The notes under the pieces: model-generated
The model's input: only the letters and a program-made list of their open reading frames with translations
Databases searched by the model: none
What the model was told of the DNA's origin: nothing
Made by a program: the position numbers and the translations under genes
From: Typhlomys cinereus
Taxonomy: Eukaryota > Chordata > Mammalia > Rodentia > Platacanthomyidae
Assembly (NCBI GenBank): GCA_023101885.1
Contig: JALPQD010000006.1
Location: forward strand, 10,249,085-10,313,084
Length of the DNA: 64,000 nucleotides
Direction of reading: 5' to 3'
Shown: one piece after another, positions 23,736 through 35,881 of the stretch
Position numbering within the stretch: the first letter of the stretch is position 1
How the letters are laid out: every line of letters starts with the position of its first letter

Positions 23736-26700
23736 GTAACATCTTAGAATCCTAAGGCATATTAACACTATGTTGTGGATTACAAATACTTGAACAATGT
23801 CTGGCTTCTGTAATGAAAAGAGACCTCTATATCCAGTCTTTCTATATATTTGCAGCATTTTACTTGAAACATTACATTGTATTTCTTTTTATTTTGTTAT
23901 CATTTTAATCCTTGTAAATTGAGAATTAAGAGTTGTGCATATTTATTGTATATAAGATAATGCCATGATTTAAGAGAGCAATGTAGAATAATTAAAACAA
24001 GCTAACTAAAATATCATCTCAGATACTTACCTTTTTATGGTGAGAACATTTGAAATTTATCATCAGTTATCTTGAAAGGTGTTATTTCACTCTAATGACC
24101 AGGAAATACAAAATATTTTAAACAAAAAAGAAAGTATTTCTTCCTGTCAGATTAAAGCTCTGTGTTCTTGATTTATCTCCTCATTCTCCCTTTCAATCCC
24201 TGGTAATCACCATTCTAATGTATGCTTCTGTGAATTTCATTGTTTTAGCTTTTACATTAAGTTGAGAATAAATGGCAATTGTCTTTGAAAACATGACTTC
24301 TTGTATCAGCATAATATTCTTTAGCACTAACCATGTTATTAGAAATTAAAGTCCTTTCCTTTTTAAGATTGTGAACATGTAACATGTACTCTTTAGCAAT
24401 AAATCAAATGCAGACTGATTCAATATCTTGTTCATTTCAGATAGTACCTTGATTAATATGGGCTTCCTGTTAGTTCTTTGATAGACTATCTTCAAATATT
24501 ATGGTAAATACCAAGAAATTCTACTTTTAGTTTTTTTGAGAAGCAGTCATACTAATGTGAATTCTCACTGGTGGCTCCGTAAAGTTCCCTTTTGTCCCCT
24601 TAAGTTTCAAATAATAAATTTTGATGCATACGTACTGTTCCTCCGAAAATCCTGCCTATTTTAAAAGCCTCTCTCTTCACCATTCATCCTTGTGATCTGT
24701 GCTAAAGCAAATAATGTCCCCAGATGCCATGTATAAACTGTTCTAAAATATATCCCAGTGGATAATTAGTACTTTTCTCTTTGATATTATCATCTACCAC
24801 ATGGGCTTTATTACCTCATGGGCCAATTTTCACTCAGTAAAATCAGAATGATTTTTTTCATATTAAAACAACATTCAAATACTCAAACATAAAAGACTAA
24901 ATAGAGATTGCTCAGTTTTAACCAGGGAGGAAAGTTAATACAAGAAAAATCAATCTGTCAAATAAGTTATATTTCATTTTGTAAAATATAGTTTGTAGAA
25001 ACATAGTTTGTAGACATGATCTCATATATCTAAGAATGAGAGACAAGTTTAGAATGCCAGAGACGTAATATGTTCTTCTTAGAACCTTCATAAACATTAA
25101 GAGGACTACATTTGAGGCATCTGAAATTCCAGAAAGCAAATGTTTCATTCAACTCTATTTTTTATGATCATGTGATTTCTATTTGTCACAGTTATCAATG
25201 CATACAGAATTGGAAATTTATCTTGGGAACGCAGCCCTAAACCAGATAATTTCAACCAAAGACTGGACTCCACCCACAAACTCCACAGCCTGGGCTGGCA
25301 ATCTGCAGCCTCTGTTCTGAAAAGCTTCTGACTGAGCAACAAGGAACAGAGAGAACTTTGTGTCGCTTCTTCAGCAAGGTCTTACAGTCCACACCTCCAG
25401 GCCCCACTCTAAAATAAGAAAGAAGTGAAGACACTTTTCCCTAGTTTTTTTTTTCCTCGAGTTTTTATCACAAGTTAAAAAAAAAAGAACTAAAAACCCT
25501 GTGATAGTGATATTGAAAAGGAAATATAGAGGCAGGGTTTGTTGTTTGTTAATTAGGTTTGAAATCATAGTATAACATATTACTAGTATTAATTAATACA
25601 TTTATGGAGCCATGTGTTACATTTACTGAGCATAATCACAAATTTGTGGAAGGACACCACAAAACACAAAATGACATTTCAGAAGTACTTAAATTTAATA
25701 TTTGTAGGCTTTCTTTAAAAAGAAGGAAACAAGTATAATTTATCACAGTGAAACCCTTTCAGGCATTTGGTACAGTAAACTTTGACTAATAGAAAATTAT
25801 AATTCAGGAAAAATCAGTTCTAAGAAGGAAATTTTAAATCTGTATACACCGTAATAAAATACGGAAGCAAAGTTTGGAATGTAAAAACTTTCTATGAAGG
25901 AAATAGAAAATATATAAATAAACTTTTCTGGGTGTCATAAAATTGGAGCATGAAGACTAAAATGATTGCAAATAAGAAAAACAAGATAAATAGAGAAAGT
26001 GGAGAGCTGTGGAGTATAAAATAAATAAAATTTTGTTATGAACATTTTAAAGGGAAAAGAGAGCACATGTAAACATCTTAATAGATCAGAACTATTAAGT
26101 CCATGGAGACAAAACATTGAACCACTCACTTCATTTTGTCTTTTAGATTGAAATAATAATAACAAAATGAAGAAGATGATGATGATAACAATAATAATAA
26201 CAGAAGTCCTCCAGAGCAATAAGGTACAAAATGATTTGGCTTGGAAAGTGAGGGGACCGTGCACTTAGCTAAAGAAGAAAGAGAGGTTTCAAGAGCCAGG
26301 TAAGGTGATAGTGTGATCCAAGCATGATCTCTGTCCTTCCCTCAAAGCTTTTTTAACTCTTGAAACAGATCCAAAGTTACCTCAGCTTGCCCACAAACCA
26401 TGAGAGGCACAGGGTTTGCTAAGCAAATTGCTAGTGTAAACATAATTAGAGGGAGCTATTGTTTAAACAAATCTGGCAGGTACTTTGCCTGGCAACCCTT
26501 GGTTAGCCATTAGTTGATGTTACTAATTAGCCCACTCCTCTGCCATCTGCTCTCCTCTCCTGTTTCTCTCCCTAAGAGAGCATCTATTCTTACAACCACC
26601 ATTATCACCTCTATGCTAGCAGCTCCCACAGTCATCTAAGCATGGCTCACTTCTTGGCCAGTGAGTGCTAACCATACACTTTTTAAAAAACTAAACCAAA

Positions 26701-27028
26701 TTTTGTATTATAAGGTCAAACTCAGCATTCTTTCCAGGGGCTGTCACCTGTCCTCGCATTCTTATTTTATTCAAGTCAGTCTTAATGTCTTCAAGTCATT
26801 TGGAATAGTTCTTCTTCATGGTCCACATATATTAAGTTTCTAAATTCATCATAATAACTCCATCCTAGGTTATTGACTCCATTCACTCATACTGGAATGT
26901 CTCCTGGGGTCTTTTGCTTTTCCGAGCATACTTCTTTTTGACTTTGGCTGTGTCAATTCCAGGATCAAAACTCATTTCGTACTTGCCCCATTTCTTATCA
27001 GAACATAATAGAGGTCAGAAGAATATGG
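23736..27028. other. unique-looking sequence
   Basis: AT-rich. Includes a short impure (AAT/GAT)n at about 26152-26203 and A/T runs near 25445-25490. Frames of up to 109 codons show no domain. No gene recognised. Confidence 0.5.
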
Positions 27029-27029
27029 T

Positions 27030-27275
27030 CCTCAGAATAAAAGTAACTGAGTTCAAAACCTCGCTTCTGCAATGAGTTAGCTGCTAGGAAGGCCCTTGAC
27101 AAATGATTACAAGCTTCTGGGACTCAGTTGCTCCCTTTGCAAAAAGAGAATAATAGTAGTACTAATATATGTTTCTTAATGTTGCTACTAGGGATAAACA
27201 AAATAATATGCTTGAAACATTTAGAACAATACATAATACACAATTAGCAAGTAATACATGCTAGTTGTTACTATT
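27030..27275 (-). mobile_element. near-complete MIR SINE
   Basis: 'ttctgcaatgagttagctgc', 'gggactcagttgctcccttt', 'gcaaaaagagaataatagta' and 'agtaatacatgctagttgtt' match nearly the whole reverse-complement MIR, a longer match than the other MIR pieces here. Confidence 0.8.
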
Positions 27276-27337
27276 ATATGAGATTTCTCTAATTTCAAAA
27301 TCCCCTAATTGAACTTCACTTCAAATTAATTAACTTT

Positions 27338-27438
27338 CTTTTTTTATTTATTTATTCAATTGTGCATGTATGCGTGTGTGTGTTCACGTGTGTATATCAG
27401 TATGCGTGTGTGTATGCACACGTGTGTGTGTCAGTATG

Positions 27439-27480
<42 letters not shown>

Positions 27481-27689
27481 ACCACAGAAGAATTCGGGAA
27501 CCACCATGGACACCTCCATCTCCTCCTTGTTTACTCTGCCCCGGGATTCACAGGCTCTGCCCTACCAGGACCAGAAACGGAGGCCGCCCTGGCTTCTGCC
27601 CAGTGTCTATACATGGGGTCTAGGATCCGAACTCAGGACCTTCTGCCTTCAAGGCAGAGGCTTAACTCCTGAGCCATCTCTCCAGCCCC
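27338..27689 (-). mobile_element. young (CA)n-family SINE
   Basis: The plus strand reads the A-rich tail as T-rich, then 'attcaattgtgc', an expanded GT region, 'gtagaaccacagaagaattc', the GC-rich body, and the head 'ctgagccatctctccagccc'. The 11-bp TSDs 'taattaacttt' at 27327-27337 and 27690-27700 are perfect. Impure 'tgcgtgtgtgtg/tcagtatg' repeats make the CA/GT region the longest of the family here. Confidence 0.92.
27362..27477. repeat. compound (GT)n microsatellite
   Basis: Impure GT with 'tatatcagtatg' interruptions, then a pure (TG)n from 27441. It lies inside the SINE. Confidence 0.93.
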
Positions 27690-28069
27690 TAATTAACTTT
27701 ATTAATGCGACTTTATAACATAAGCTTCTACATTAGGCTGACACTTCACCATTAGATAAGATTGTATAGTTTCCTGCCTTCTGTGACAGAAGCTTCTACA
27801 TTAACTGTTACTGAAAGCCTAATGCCTACCACCTCCTGTCTATCCAGACCAGCACTGCTAGTTTAGTTATCTTGCTGTTTCCCAAGTATTTATGGATAGC
27901 AATTTACATTTTAACCTGATATTTTAAAGGTTATTCTCCTTTCCTATGTATTATCCTTTCTTTTTTCATGCTATATAGCACATGTATTTAAAACAAAAGT
28001 ACTTTTCTAGAGTCAAACAAACATTAAGACAGTGGTCAAAATTGAAGCAATGTTCAAAGATGGCCCATA

Positions 28070-28135
28070 AGATAGAACCTGGTAAACAGTAAGCACTTAA
28101 TAAATGTATCATGAGTAAAAGAACAAATGAAGACT
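28070..28135 (-). mobile_element. MIR/L2 tail-like fragment
   Basis: 'acctggtaaacagtaagcac' and 'ttaataaatgtatcatgagt' match the common 'cctggcacatagtaggtgctcaataaatgt' pattern. Confidence 0.6.
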
Positions 28136-28239
28136 AGTAGATTATCCCAAAGAGGATTTCTCAATCAATTTCTAATCTACGGCCTTATTTTTCTCCTGCA
28201 TATTAGAACAATGTTAAGAAAAGCAGAAGAGAGCAGAGT

Positions 28240-28345
28240 CAGGAAAGGAACTGATCACCTGCTGTGTGACAGAAAACTCAGATACATGATCATAGAGTAG
28301 GTTTTATTATCACCATTTTACAAAGACTTTACTTGAGAGCTACAA
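28240..28345 (+). mobile_element. MIR SINE fragment
   Basis: 'gtaggttttattatcaccat' followed by 'tttacaaagactttacttga' matches the MIR core. Confidence 0.6.
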
Positions 28346-28940
28346 ATTCAAAACACTGCCATTCATTAGAATGACACCACATTTTGCTTGAAAACAAATC
28401 CCTCCCGATTCAGAACAAAAAACCTGTTTCCTCCTCATGTCCCACAATACTTTTCCAGGGTCATTGCCTCATTAGCAACTCAGGTACTAGTAATTGTACC
28501 AAGACATTAAAAATGAGAGTCACGCCCATTTTAAAATATGCTTTTTATCATGTTACACTACCATATTCAGGAAAGTAATGTTTGTACTTCAGAAAATTTA
28601 ATAATTTCTTCCCAATTTACCCTAATATTTACAAATTGACAATCATTAGGTGAATTTAGTAAGTGGAAAAATGTGTGTTCATTTTGTAGCCAAGGCTAAT
28701 TTTTTAAGATGTCTCTATATAAATTGTTAATTTAAACAGAAGCTATCTGTTAAGACAATTGATCTTTAGGAGACAAACCTGGATCAATTCATAGGCACCT
28801 TAAGGACTAGATGAGATGAACTAGAGCAACAGATGCCAAAATTTCTATGACAGAAATGCGAATAAAGCTACGGCACATTAGAAAGAAAACCAGCTGTGGC
28901 AATCACCTCTAAAGAGAATAATGCAAGCAGAAATAGCACC

Positions 28941-28958
28941 GGGGTGGGGGGTGGGGGG
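28941..28958 (+). repeat. isolated G-run cluster
   Basis: Sixteen G in 18 nt, as runs of 4, 6 and 6 separated by single T, within AT-rich unique DNA. Confidence 0.85.
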
Positions 28959-29696
28959 AATGGCTTCCACAAACCCAAGTCAGTAGACCAGTAAAGAATT
29001 CCTGAGTGTGCAACATTGGAAAAATCATCTTTCTTCTCTTCACTAAGCCTCTGATTATTCACTTATAAGATTTATTGACCTATTTGTACATGCGACTATG
29101 TCAATGTACTATTTACCATGTTCACTGTCATGTAGAATAAAGATTATACACAAACACAAATAAATGGATAGGATTACAAATACATACTTAATCTACAAAG
29201 AATAAAGTTATATTGAATAATAACCACTAATATAATATCTATCAAAAGTTTAGTGCATATACATGAAAATAATCTAAGCATTTCTTACATCAATGAGATC
29301 TTCTCAAATCAATCCAAGTAAAAACACAGCATTTTTGTTTTCAAAGGAATTATTGGAAAGTAAGAGAGTTGAGAGGTTGTGATATATGTAACCATGACTT
29401 TTCAAGTCAATCTACCTAACTTTTACAAAGAAATATTGATTTCTATGGAACTTAAATATTTAAATAGACATTTTCAGATTTTCACAAAGCAGAAGGGGGA
29501 AAAATTCTTACAATAATGTGAATCACAAAGTTAGATCAGAGGTTTTTTTTTTTCTGAAATTCCAGTGTTCTATAATAATAATATTGCCTGCTTTGTCTCA
29601 AAGTACAACATATACTATGTGTGTGGATTATAAGGGGAAATAAAAATATGTTTTATGTTTACATCCAGGCATACACCAAATCTTGGTTACAAAAAT

Positions 29697-29790
29697 TGCA
29701 GCCTTTGATTCAAAGGGATATGGGAATCCTCCTGCTTTAGTCTCTACAGTGGTCGTATTGCAGGTGTGACCTTCAATGCCTGGCAATACT
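29697..29790 (-). mobile_element. B1-like SINE fragment
   Basis: 'gggaatcctcctgctttagt' followed by 'gtattgcaggtgtgaccttc' and 'aatgcctggcaa' matches the reverse complement of the 5' half of B1/7SL SINEs. Confidence 0.6.
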
Positions 29791-31069
29791 AGAATAATCT
29801 GTCATTATCATTAATTCATTTCTCAATATGAACCACTTTATTTAATCTCATAATTGCTATGTTGTTCTTTTAAATGTGTCCTACTTAAAAGTTAGGAAAT
29901 CAACATTAATATATAGATTCCTCACTTCCAATCAACGTTTGAATGAACTGGTTTTCAAGATCTATCATCTACTGATTAGCAAAGATGCAAGAGAATTAAA
30001 TGACAGGTTATAGAAAGCTCACAGTCTTTCAGAGTTTCTTTCTATGGGCTTGGAAAGTCCCATCAATGCATCTATAAAAGCTGCTTAAAAATCTTAATGA
30101 ATGGCATGGATATCATTGTAATTAAGGCAGAAAGATATGCATTAGCAGAATTATAGTCTGCATAAGTGTTCAAACAATTTTCAGTTGTTGTTTCAAATTT
30201 TATTCTAAAGGGCAAAAGCCCTCACAATCTACTACTCTCACAGTCAAATGTTATATTTTTCTCATAAGGTTGTATGTAAGACGAAGAGATCACAGTACTG
30301 AATGGGTGATACAGAAGAGGGGAAAAGAAGGAAAATCATGAGACAGAATTTATGAGAGCAAAGGAACAGGTACTGTCTGTTCTCACATACCACAGTTAAA
30401 CAGAGAGCAATATCCTTTGTTTACCCTCTGAAGGAAAAGGCAGATTTTGCTCATTGAATCACCCACCTGAGCCTGGATGCTACTTTAAAAAATGGTTTGA
30501 AAACAGACAATGGATTAGGCAAGAGACTTACATGAGAATCTTTCCAAAAATGCATGTAGAAAGTCACATAATAGCAGACAGAACAAATGAGCATTTCAAC
30601 AATTCATGATTTTGAAAATTCAAAAATAATTTCAGATACAATCTGAAAATAAGTAATGTGTGCAGAACAATTCTGTGATGTCTTTGCCAGAAGACGACAA
30701 TCATTTTAGAAATATTTTCTGTCTGTTACAACTTCCAAATTACCTTAAATTGTGACCCAGTCACCTGAATACCATTCTTCTTTTCTGATCATAAGAATCT
30801 CCTTCAACAACCCCCTTGTGACATCTGTTAGAAACAACACAGCTCCTAGACTCTTCCAAAGTTGTTCCATGTGAAACATCTCCCGGAACCTTTAATCTCC
30901 AGACAAAGTTAATGACCAGGAAATTTAAGCTAACTTCCCCCAAACATTTCTGTGACCCTTTCTGACCTTGATTCTGTACCCTGCTATTCCTTTTCCTAGT
31001 ATACATCAGACTGAGGGAACAGCATTCGAGGAATAAGTTCATCAATATTTTCATCTCACTGCTTGAATT

Positions 31070-31424
31070 ACTTTCTTTCCTTATTACTGTGACAAAATGC
31101 CAGACAAAAACATCTTAAGGGAGAAAGTGTTTATTCTGGTTCTCAATTCCAGGATGCGACTCATCATGATGGGGAAGTCATGACATGAGAGCTTGAAGTC
31201 ACTAACCACATTGTATCCACAGTCAGGAAGAAGAATAAAATAAACACTTGTATTCTGTCCACTTCCTTTTTACCCAGTTCAGGACCGCAGCATATGTAAT
31301 GAAACCTCCACATTTAGCATGGGTCTTCATATGAGTTAAACTAATACACATAATCTTTCACAGACATACCCAGAGGCATGTCTCCTAGGTGATTCTAGAT
31401 CTTTTCAATATTAACCTACATATC
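31070..31424 (-). mobile_element. ERVL-type LTR
   Basis: Begins 'ttattactgtgacaaaatgc', contains 'gagaaagtgtttattctggt' (reverse poly(A)-signal region) and ends 'tgtctcctaggtgattctag' and 'attaacctacat'. Its reverse complement therefore has the classic rodent '...ctagaatcacctaggagaca...' segment of MLT2/ERVL-like LTRs. Non-coding. Confidence 0.7.
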
Positions 31425-31754
31425 ACTCAATGCCCCCAAAGCCAATATTACTTAGTATTTACAAAAGTCTTTTACTAATATATAGAAGCTGAGATATTAT
31501 TAAAAATGAAGTGGTGCATTTTAAACGGTATCCATTCAAAGCAGGAAAAGAGAAGCCCCCAGTGGTAATAGCCTGTCAATATACTATGGTTTTCTGTCTG
31601 AGGTGCATAACTTCACTTCGTGACCAAAGTAGACTTCTCGTAACTTTTTTGCTTCACCTCACAGACTTGATATTGCTTCACCAATGAAGTTTTTAAGTAT
31701 AGAATGTATATTGTTGGTATGTAAATAACTATAACCAACAACACGGCCTCTGTA

Positions 31755-31779
31755 GCAACTTGCTCCAGGAGCAAGTTGC
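31755..31779. repeat. perfect 12-bp inverted repeat, 1-nt spacer
   Basis: 'gcaacttgctcc', one A, then 'ggagcaagttgc'. It is followed at 31781-31818 by short tandem copies of 'aacttgtaacaatc'-type units. Confidence 0.9.
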
Positions 31780-32084
31780 AACAATCAAACTTGTAACAAT
31801 CAACTTGTAACAATCAAAGTGTTGAAACTAAGAGAATAAATAGATATTATTCCTGTTCCTTGAAGCTTTCCAAGCACAGGGATTCTCTAGGATTACTATT
31901 GTTGAGGATACTCTGCATGTTGCTGAAAATTTCACATCAAAACAGCTTATGGTAACAAGGGATTTTGTTCAAGTTTATAATTGTCCAGTTACATTTCTTA
32001 GTCCTTCTTGGAAGAATAGTTCATATCGTTAATACCAGGGACTGAGTATTACAGAACTATTACAACAGGGGCAAACTTCACATT

Positions 32085-32306
32085 CATGCATGCTGAAGAA
32101 CGACAACTCCCTGAACTAGGTCCTTCTATCTTATGCACCTGCCCAGGAAAAGTCCCACCTACAATGAATTCAGTCTTCTTTTATCAATTAAACAATTTCC
32201 TGAAGGCTTGCTCACGGTTTAACTCTACTACTGATTCTTTACAAATGTCCTCCGAATTACAGTCTTCAATTGTCAAGTTGATATCTGAAACTAACCACCA
32301 CACTTA
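32085..32306 (-). mobile_element. ERVL-type LTR 5' half
   Basis: 'cacctgcccaggaaaagtcc', 'ttaaacaatttcctgaaggc' and 'aattgtcaagttgatatctg' align with 18880-19270 and 43705-44090. It ends near 'taaccaccaca'. The open frame across it is fortuitous. Confidence 0.65.
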
Positions 32307-32363
32307 CATATCATAACATTTTATGTATGATAAATATATGATATCTTGCCAAGGTTGTTTACT

Positions 32364-32400
32364 ATTCCTCATTGTCAGTAAAATACTGGCAATGAGGAAT
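32364..32400 (+). repeat. 37-nt hairpin / inverted repeat
   Basis: Arms 'attcctcattg' and 'caatgaggaat' are perfect. The inner arms 'cagta' and 'tactg' flank an AAA loop, and the one remaining pair (T32375-G32389) is a wobble in RNA. This makes a 17-bp stem. No repeat family is recognised around it. Confidence 0.85.
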
Positions 32401-35255
32401 TTCCAGGAAGAAGGAAACATGTACCTATAAACTCAACTGACATCTGATTTGTCTTTCTTTGCATCAGTTCCTCAAAGCAGTTTTTATATTTGGCTTGGAT
32501 ATTTCTAGCAAGACCATCTGAGCATCTGTTGCCACTTTTATTAGAAAGCCTTTCCTTATTTGAAGTGAACAAATCCTCCTCCTTGTAAGTTCTATTTGTT
32601 GCTTCTGGTTTCACTCACTCATTGAGGTCATCTAAAGAAAGCCTGTTCCCTTTTCCATGGAAGCTTTGTAGCTAACTACTACCTAAATATTGCTGGTAGC
32701 TTTAACTACCCTGTATCAAATACTGTACTAGTTGTTAGTTATAGCATTCTGGCTTTTGTCTTATGAACTGTGAAATCCCAACGGTAGTCCAAGAAAACAC
32801 CATTGATCCTTCATACTTTGTATTTATATCTGATATGCTACTTAAGATTGTAGCAAAATTGTGGCAGTCATATCCCACCGTGGCCCACACTGTTGTTATT
32901 TCAATGCATAATATCAGTTTCTACAAATGTCCATTAAATGATGTGTTTGTGAGGTTATTGTTTGGATCCAAAATAGATCCTTGGATTTGTTCCTATTAAT
33001 GTTTATTTTTGGTAGACAGTGGTCCATTATCTCAGACTATAAAGACTGTATCAGTACTGATTCTTTCACCACCTGTATTCACAGTCAGTCTTATCTTTGT
33101 AAGCATGAAAATTCAATAAAGTATCTTCTATAGTTTAAAAACCATAGAATAAAATCTGACAATAGACAACCCAAGATATCAGTCACCCAGCATGTTAATT
33201 TGGAGCCACAAAGCATGACTCTTTATGAAGTTCTTCAAGGTTTCAAGATGTTTGAGGTTCAGAAAGAATAGAATTAGAATTTAGAAAGTAAAAAAGTGAA
33301 ATTAGCCAGAATCTTCTGAATTACTTTATATCTTTTAGGACAGAATTTTTTAAAACTTAAATTTCAATGCCTACTATATCTCAGATAGCTGTTCAATATT
33401 CATTCAACAGTGGCTGTAATCTTTTGAAGAATTCAGTGTTATTTATTTATCAAAGAAATACACAGCTTTCTCTAGGAGAAAATTCTATGGTGAGTGAACA
33501 TAAACAACAAGCACAGAAAGCAAAAACAGTATGGCTGCTTGTTAGTAGTATGTCAAAGATTTAAAAGTAGTGTAGTATATTTTCTAACCAGAGCCATGAC
33601 TCTGGGCATTAGCATATAACTGAAAACAGGATCTCTAGATGCAAATATAATGTAGAGCCAAGCACTTTACCACTCCACATGTGTTGGTCTGGTATCTTCT
33701 TGTAAGCTAAGAGAATTAAGCTACCTGGCAGAGTTTAGCACATCAAGCAGGTGGATAGGCTAGATACTCCATCAGATGTGTCCCTCTTGACTCTCAAGTT
33801 CACAGATTCCGGTTGGCTTTGAAGATTTCTCAAGTTCCTCAGAATCTGGGACTCCAATTCAGAAAGCTGTTCATCCATTATTCATCATTACTTCACACCA
33901 AATTTCTCAATTAGCATCTGACCTGGAAAAGGAGAAGGCTGGCCCCTTTAAATATGAGGAGCAGTATAGTGACATCACAGAAGGTAACAATGTGACAGAC
34001 GGATCAAAGAAGGGGTTCCAGATAAGATTTTTTGAAGCACAGTTTAAGGGGTTTTGGCTTATTTAACTTCCACATTTAAAAATAACATTCTATTTGCCAA
34101 CCACTTCTAAATGATACCATCTTCAATTGTCAAAATATTAATTGTCAAGTGCATTAGAAGTTGTTTCAAATCCCCTCTCAGCTTCTCTAGTACAACATAT
34201 GACTGTCTTTCTACTGACCACTTCCTATGGACAAAAGCTGAATTCCCATTATTTGATTCAGGAGGGAAGTTTTTGTTGAAAGAAATGAAAAATAAGAATA
34301 GACCAAGATATCGCCTTTTTTAAAATTTCCTTTTGGTTTACCAACATATGTTTTATGGAAATCTAATAGCTAAATAACCAGTGCCACTAGCTGGTTCTTT
34401 TTTTCCTCTTTCTTTATTAAAAGAATTATGCTCAGCTTCTAACAGCACAAGAAATGAGTAAAAGGCAAATGCTCCAAATGTTTGCTGTTGCGAGAATCTA
34501 TTTCCACAGAGTTGGAGGAAGAGTAACAATAGCCAGCAGAACCTGAGAATGCAGCAGTCATCTTAAGTAACAGAACCACATACAACTCTGTTAATTGCCT
34601 GAAGGCAGGTCCAAGAGGTTTTCTTAATTAGGATGAATAGATTCCTGATGAATTTTTCAGTGTACTGTGGCTGGTTTGCAGGTCTCCACCGGCTGCGTGA
34701 GAGAGGACTCATTGAGTAGCCAGGATTGAGTGCTGTGTGCAGTGAATGCAAATGATCTCAAACCGAAGGGCCTCTGCAGAGAGACCCAGGTAGTCTTATT
34801 ACCAATGCTAATAACACTCTGCTTGTCAGGAGCTGGGCTGCGTGTGTCCCAGGTTTTGACATCTCTGCAGTTTAGCACATTGTATACAGATGTGCTAAGG
34901 GTCTTGGCTCACAGGGAGATCAGCAGGATGAAAAAGGATGTCCACTGTGCAATCAACAAAAGCAGGGTGTGCAGTGAATACCTGTGGAAATGGCCGCTGG
35001 TGTTCTGTCCACCACGCTAAGGCCTTGAGGAAGGGGTAAATCCACAAATATTCAGAAGGAAAATCAGTGAAGGGGCCTAAATAAAATATCTAGCCAAGGT
35101 GACAAGAATGAAACAGGCCCAATGAAGCCTCTGCATTACAAAACTGATATATTCTTTCCAATGAATTAGTAAATATGTACAATAATATAGACTCCATTTA
35201 GCAGGGCAAATCAAACCACATCTCTTTTTTTTGTGCGTGATTAGTAAAAGCAGTT
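32401..35255. other. unique-looking sequence
   Basis: AT-rich up to about 34500, then a somewhat GC-richer stretch around 34680-35030. Overlapping frames there (34657-34878 on minus, 34730-35020 on plus) carry no recognisable domain. No exon called. Confidence 0.5.
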
Positions 35256-35272
35256 CCACCAAATTATTTTTT

Positions 35273-35509
35273 TTTAATTTTTTTATTTATTCAATTGTGC
35301 GTGTGTGTGTAGAACCACGGACGAATTCGGGAACCACCATGGACGCCTCCACCTCCTCCTTGTTTACTTTGTCCCAGGATTCACAGGCTCCGCCCTACCA
35401 GGACAGGAAACGCAGCCGCCCCCACTTCCACCCGGCACCTGGCGTTTCTATACGTGGGCTCTAGGATCTGAAGTCAGAACTTTCTGCCTGCAACCACCTC
35501 TCCAGCCCC
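35273..35509 (-). mobile_element. young (CA)n-family SINE with head deletion
   Basis: The plus strand reads 'atttattcaattgtgcgtgt', only a short GT tract, 'gtagaaccacggacgaattc' and the GC-rich body, ending 'ccacctctccagcccc'. Compared with the copy at 27338, about 24 nt are missing between 'tctgcctgcaa' and 'ccacctctcc', which removes the A-box region. Repeats of 'aaattatttttt' at 35261 and 35515 look like the TSD. Confidence 0.85.
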
Positions 35510-35593
35510 ACAGAAAATTATTTTTTAAGATTACTATCAACGTAATTAAGGAAACTGTATTTCTGAAATACAGTTATATAGAATACTGATTAT

Positions 35594-35803
35594 GGGGATG
35601 GAGAGATGGCTCAAGGGTTAATCCTCTGCCTTCCAGGCGTAAGGTCTTGAGTTCGGATCCTAGACCTCACATATTGATGCCCGGCGGAAGTGGGGGCGGC
35701 CTGCATTTCTGGTCCTGGTAGCGAGCAGCCTGTGAATCCTGGGCCGGAGTAAACAAGGAAGAGGTGGGGGCGGTCCTTGGTGGTTCCTGAATTTGCCCGT
35801 GGT

Positions 35804-35843
<40 letters not shown>

Positions 35844-35867
35844 TGAATAAGTAAAAAAATAAAATAA
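35594..35867 (+). mobile_element. young (CA)n-family SINE
   Basis: Complete copy: head 'ggggatggagagatggctca', B-box-like 'gagttcggatcc', GC-rich body, (CA)n at about 35809-35840, then 'aattgaataagt' and an A-rich tail. The 14-bp TSDs 'agaatactgattat' at 35580-35593 and 35868-35881 are perfect. It lies 84 bp from the oppositely oriented copy at 35273-35509, so the two could pair as an inverted repeat. Confidence 0.92.
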
Positions 35868-35881
35868 AGAATACTGATTAT

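Larger units (their letters stand above)
28346..31065. other. unique-looking sequence with one B1 piece
   Basis: Apart from the B1 fragment near 29700 and a G-rich patch at 28941-28958, nothing is recognised. A 97-codon minus-strand frame at 30761-31054 has no motif. Confidence 0.5.
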
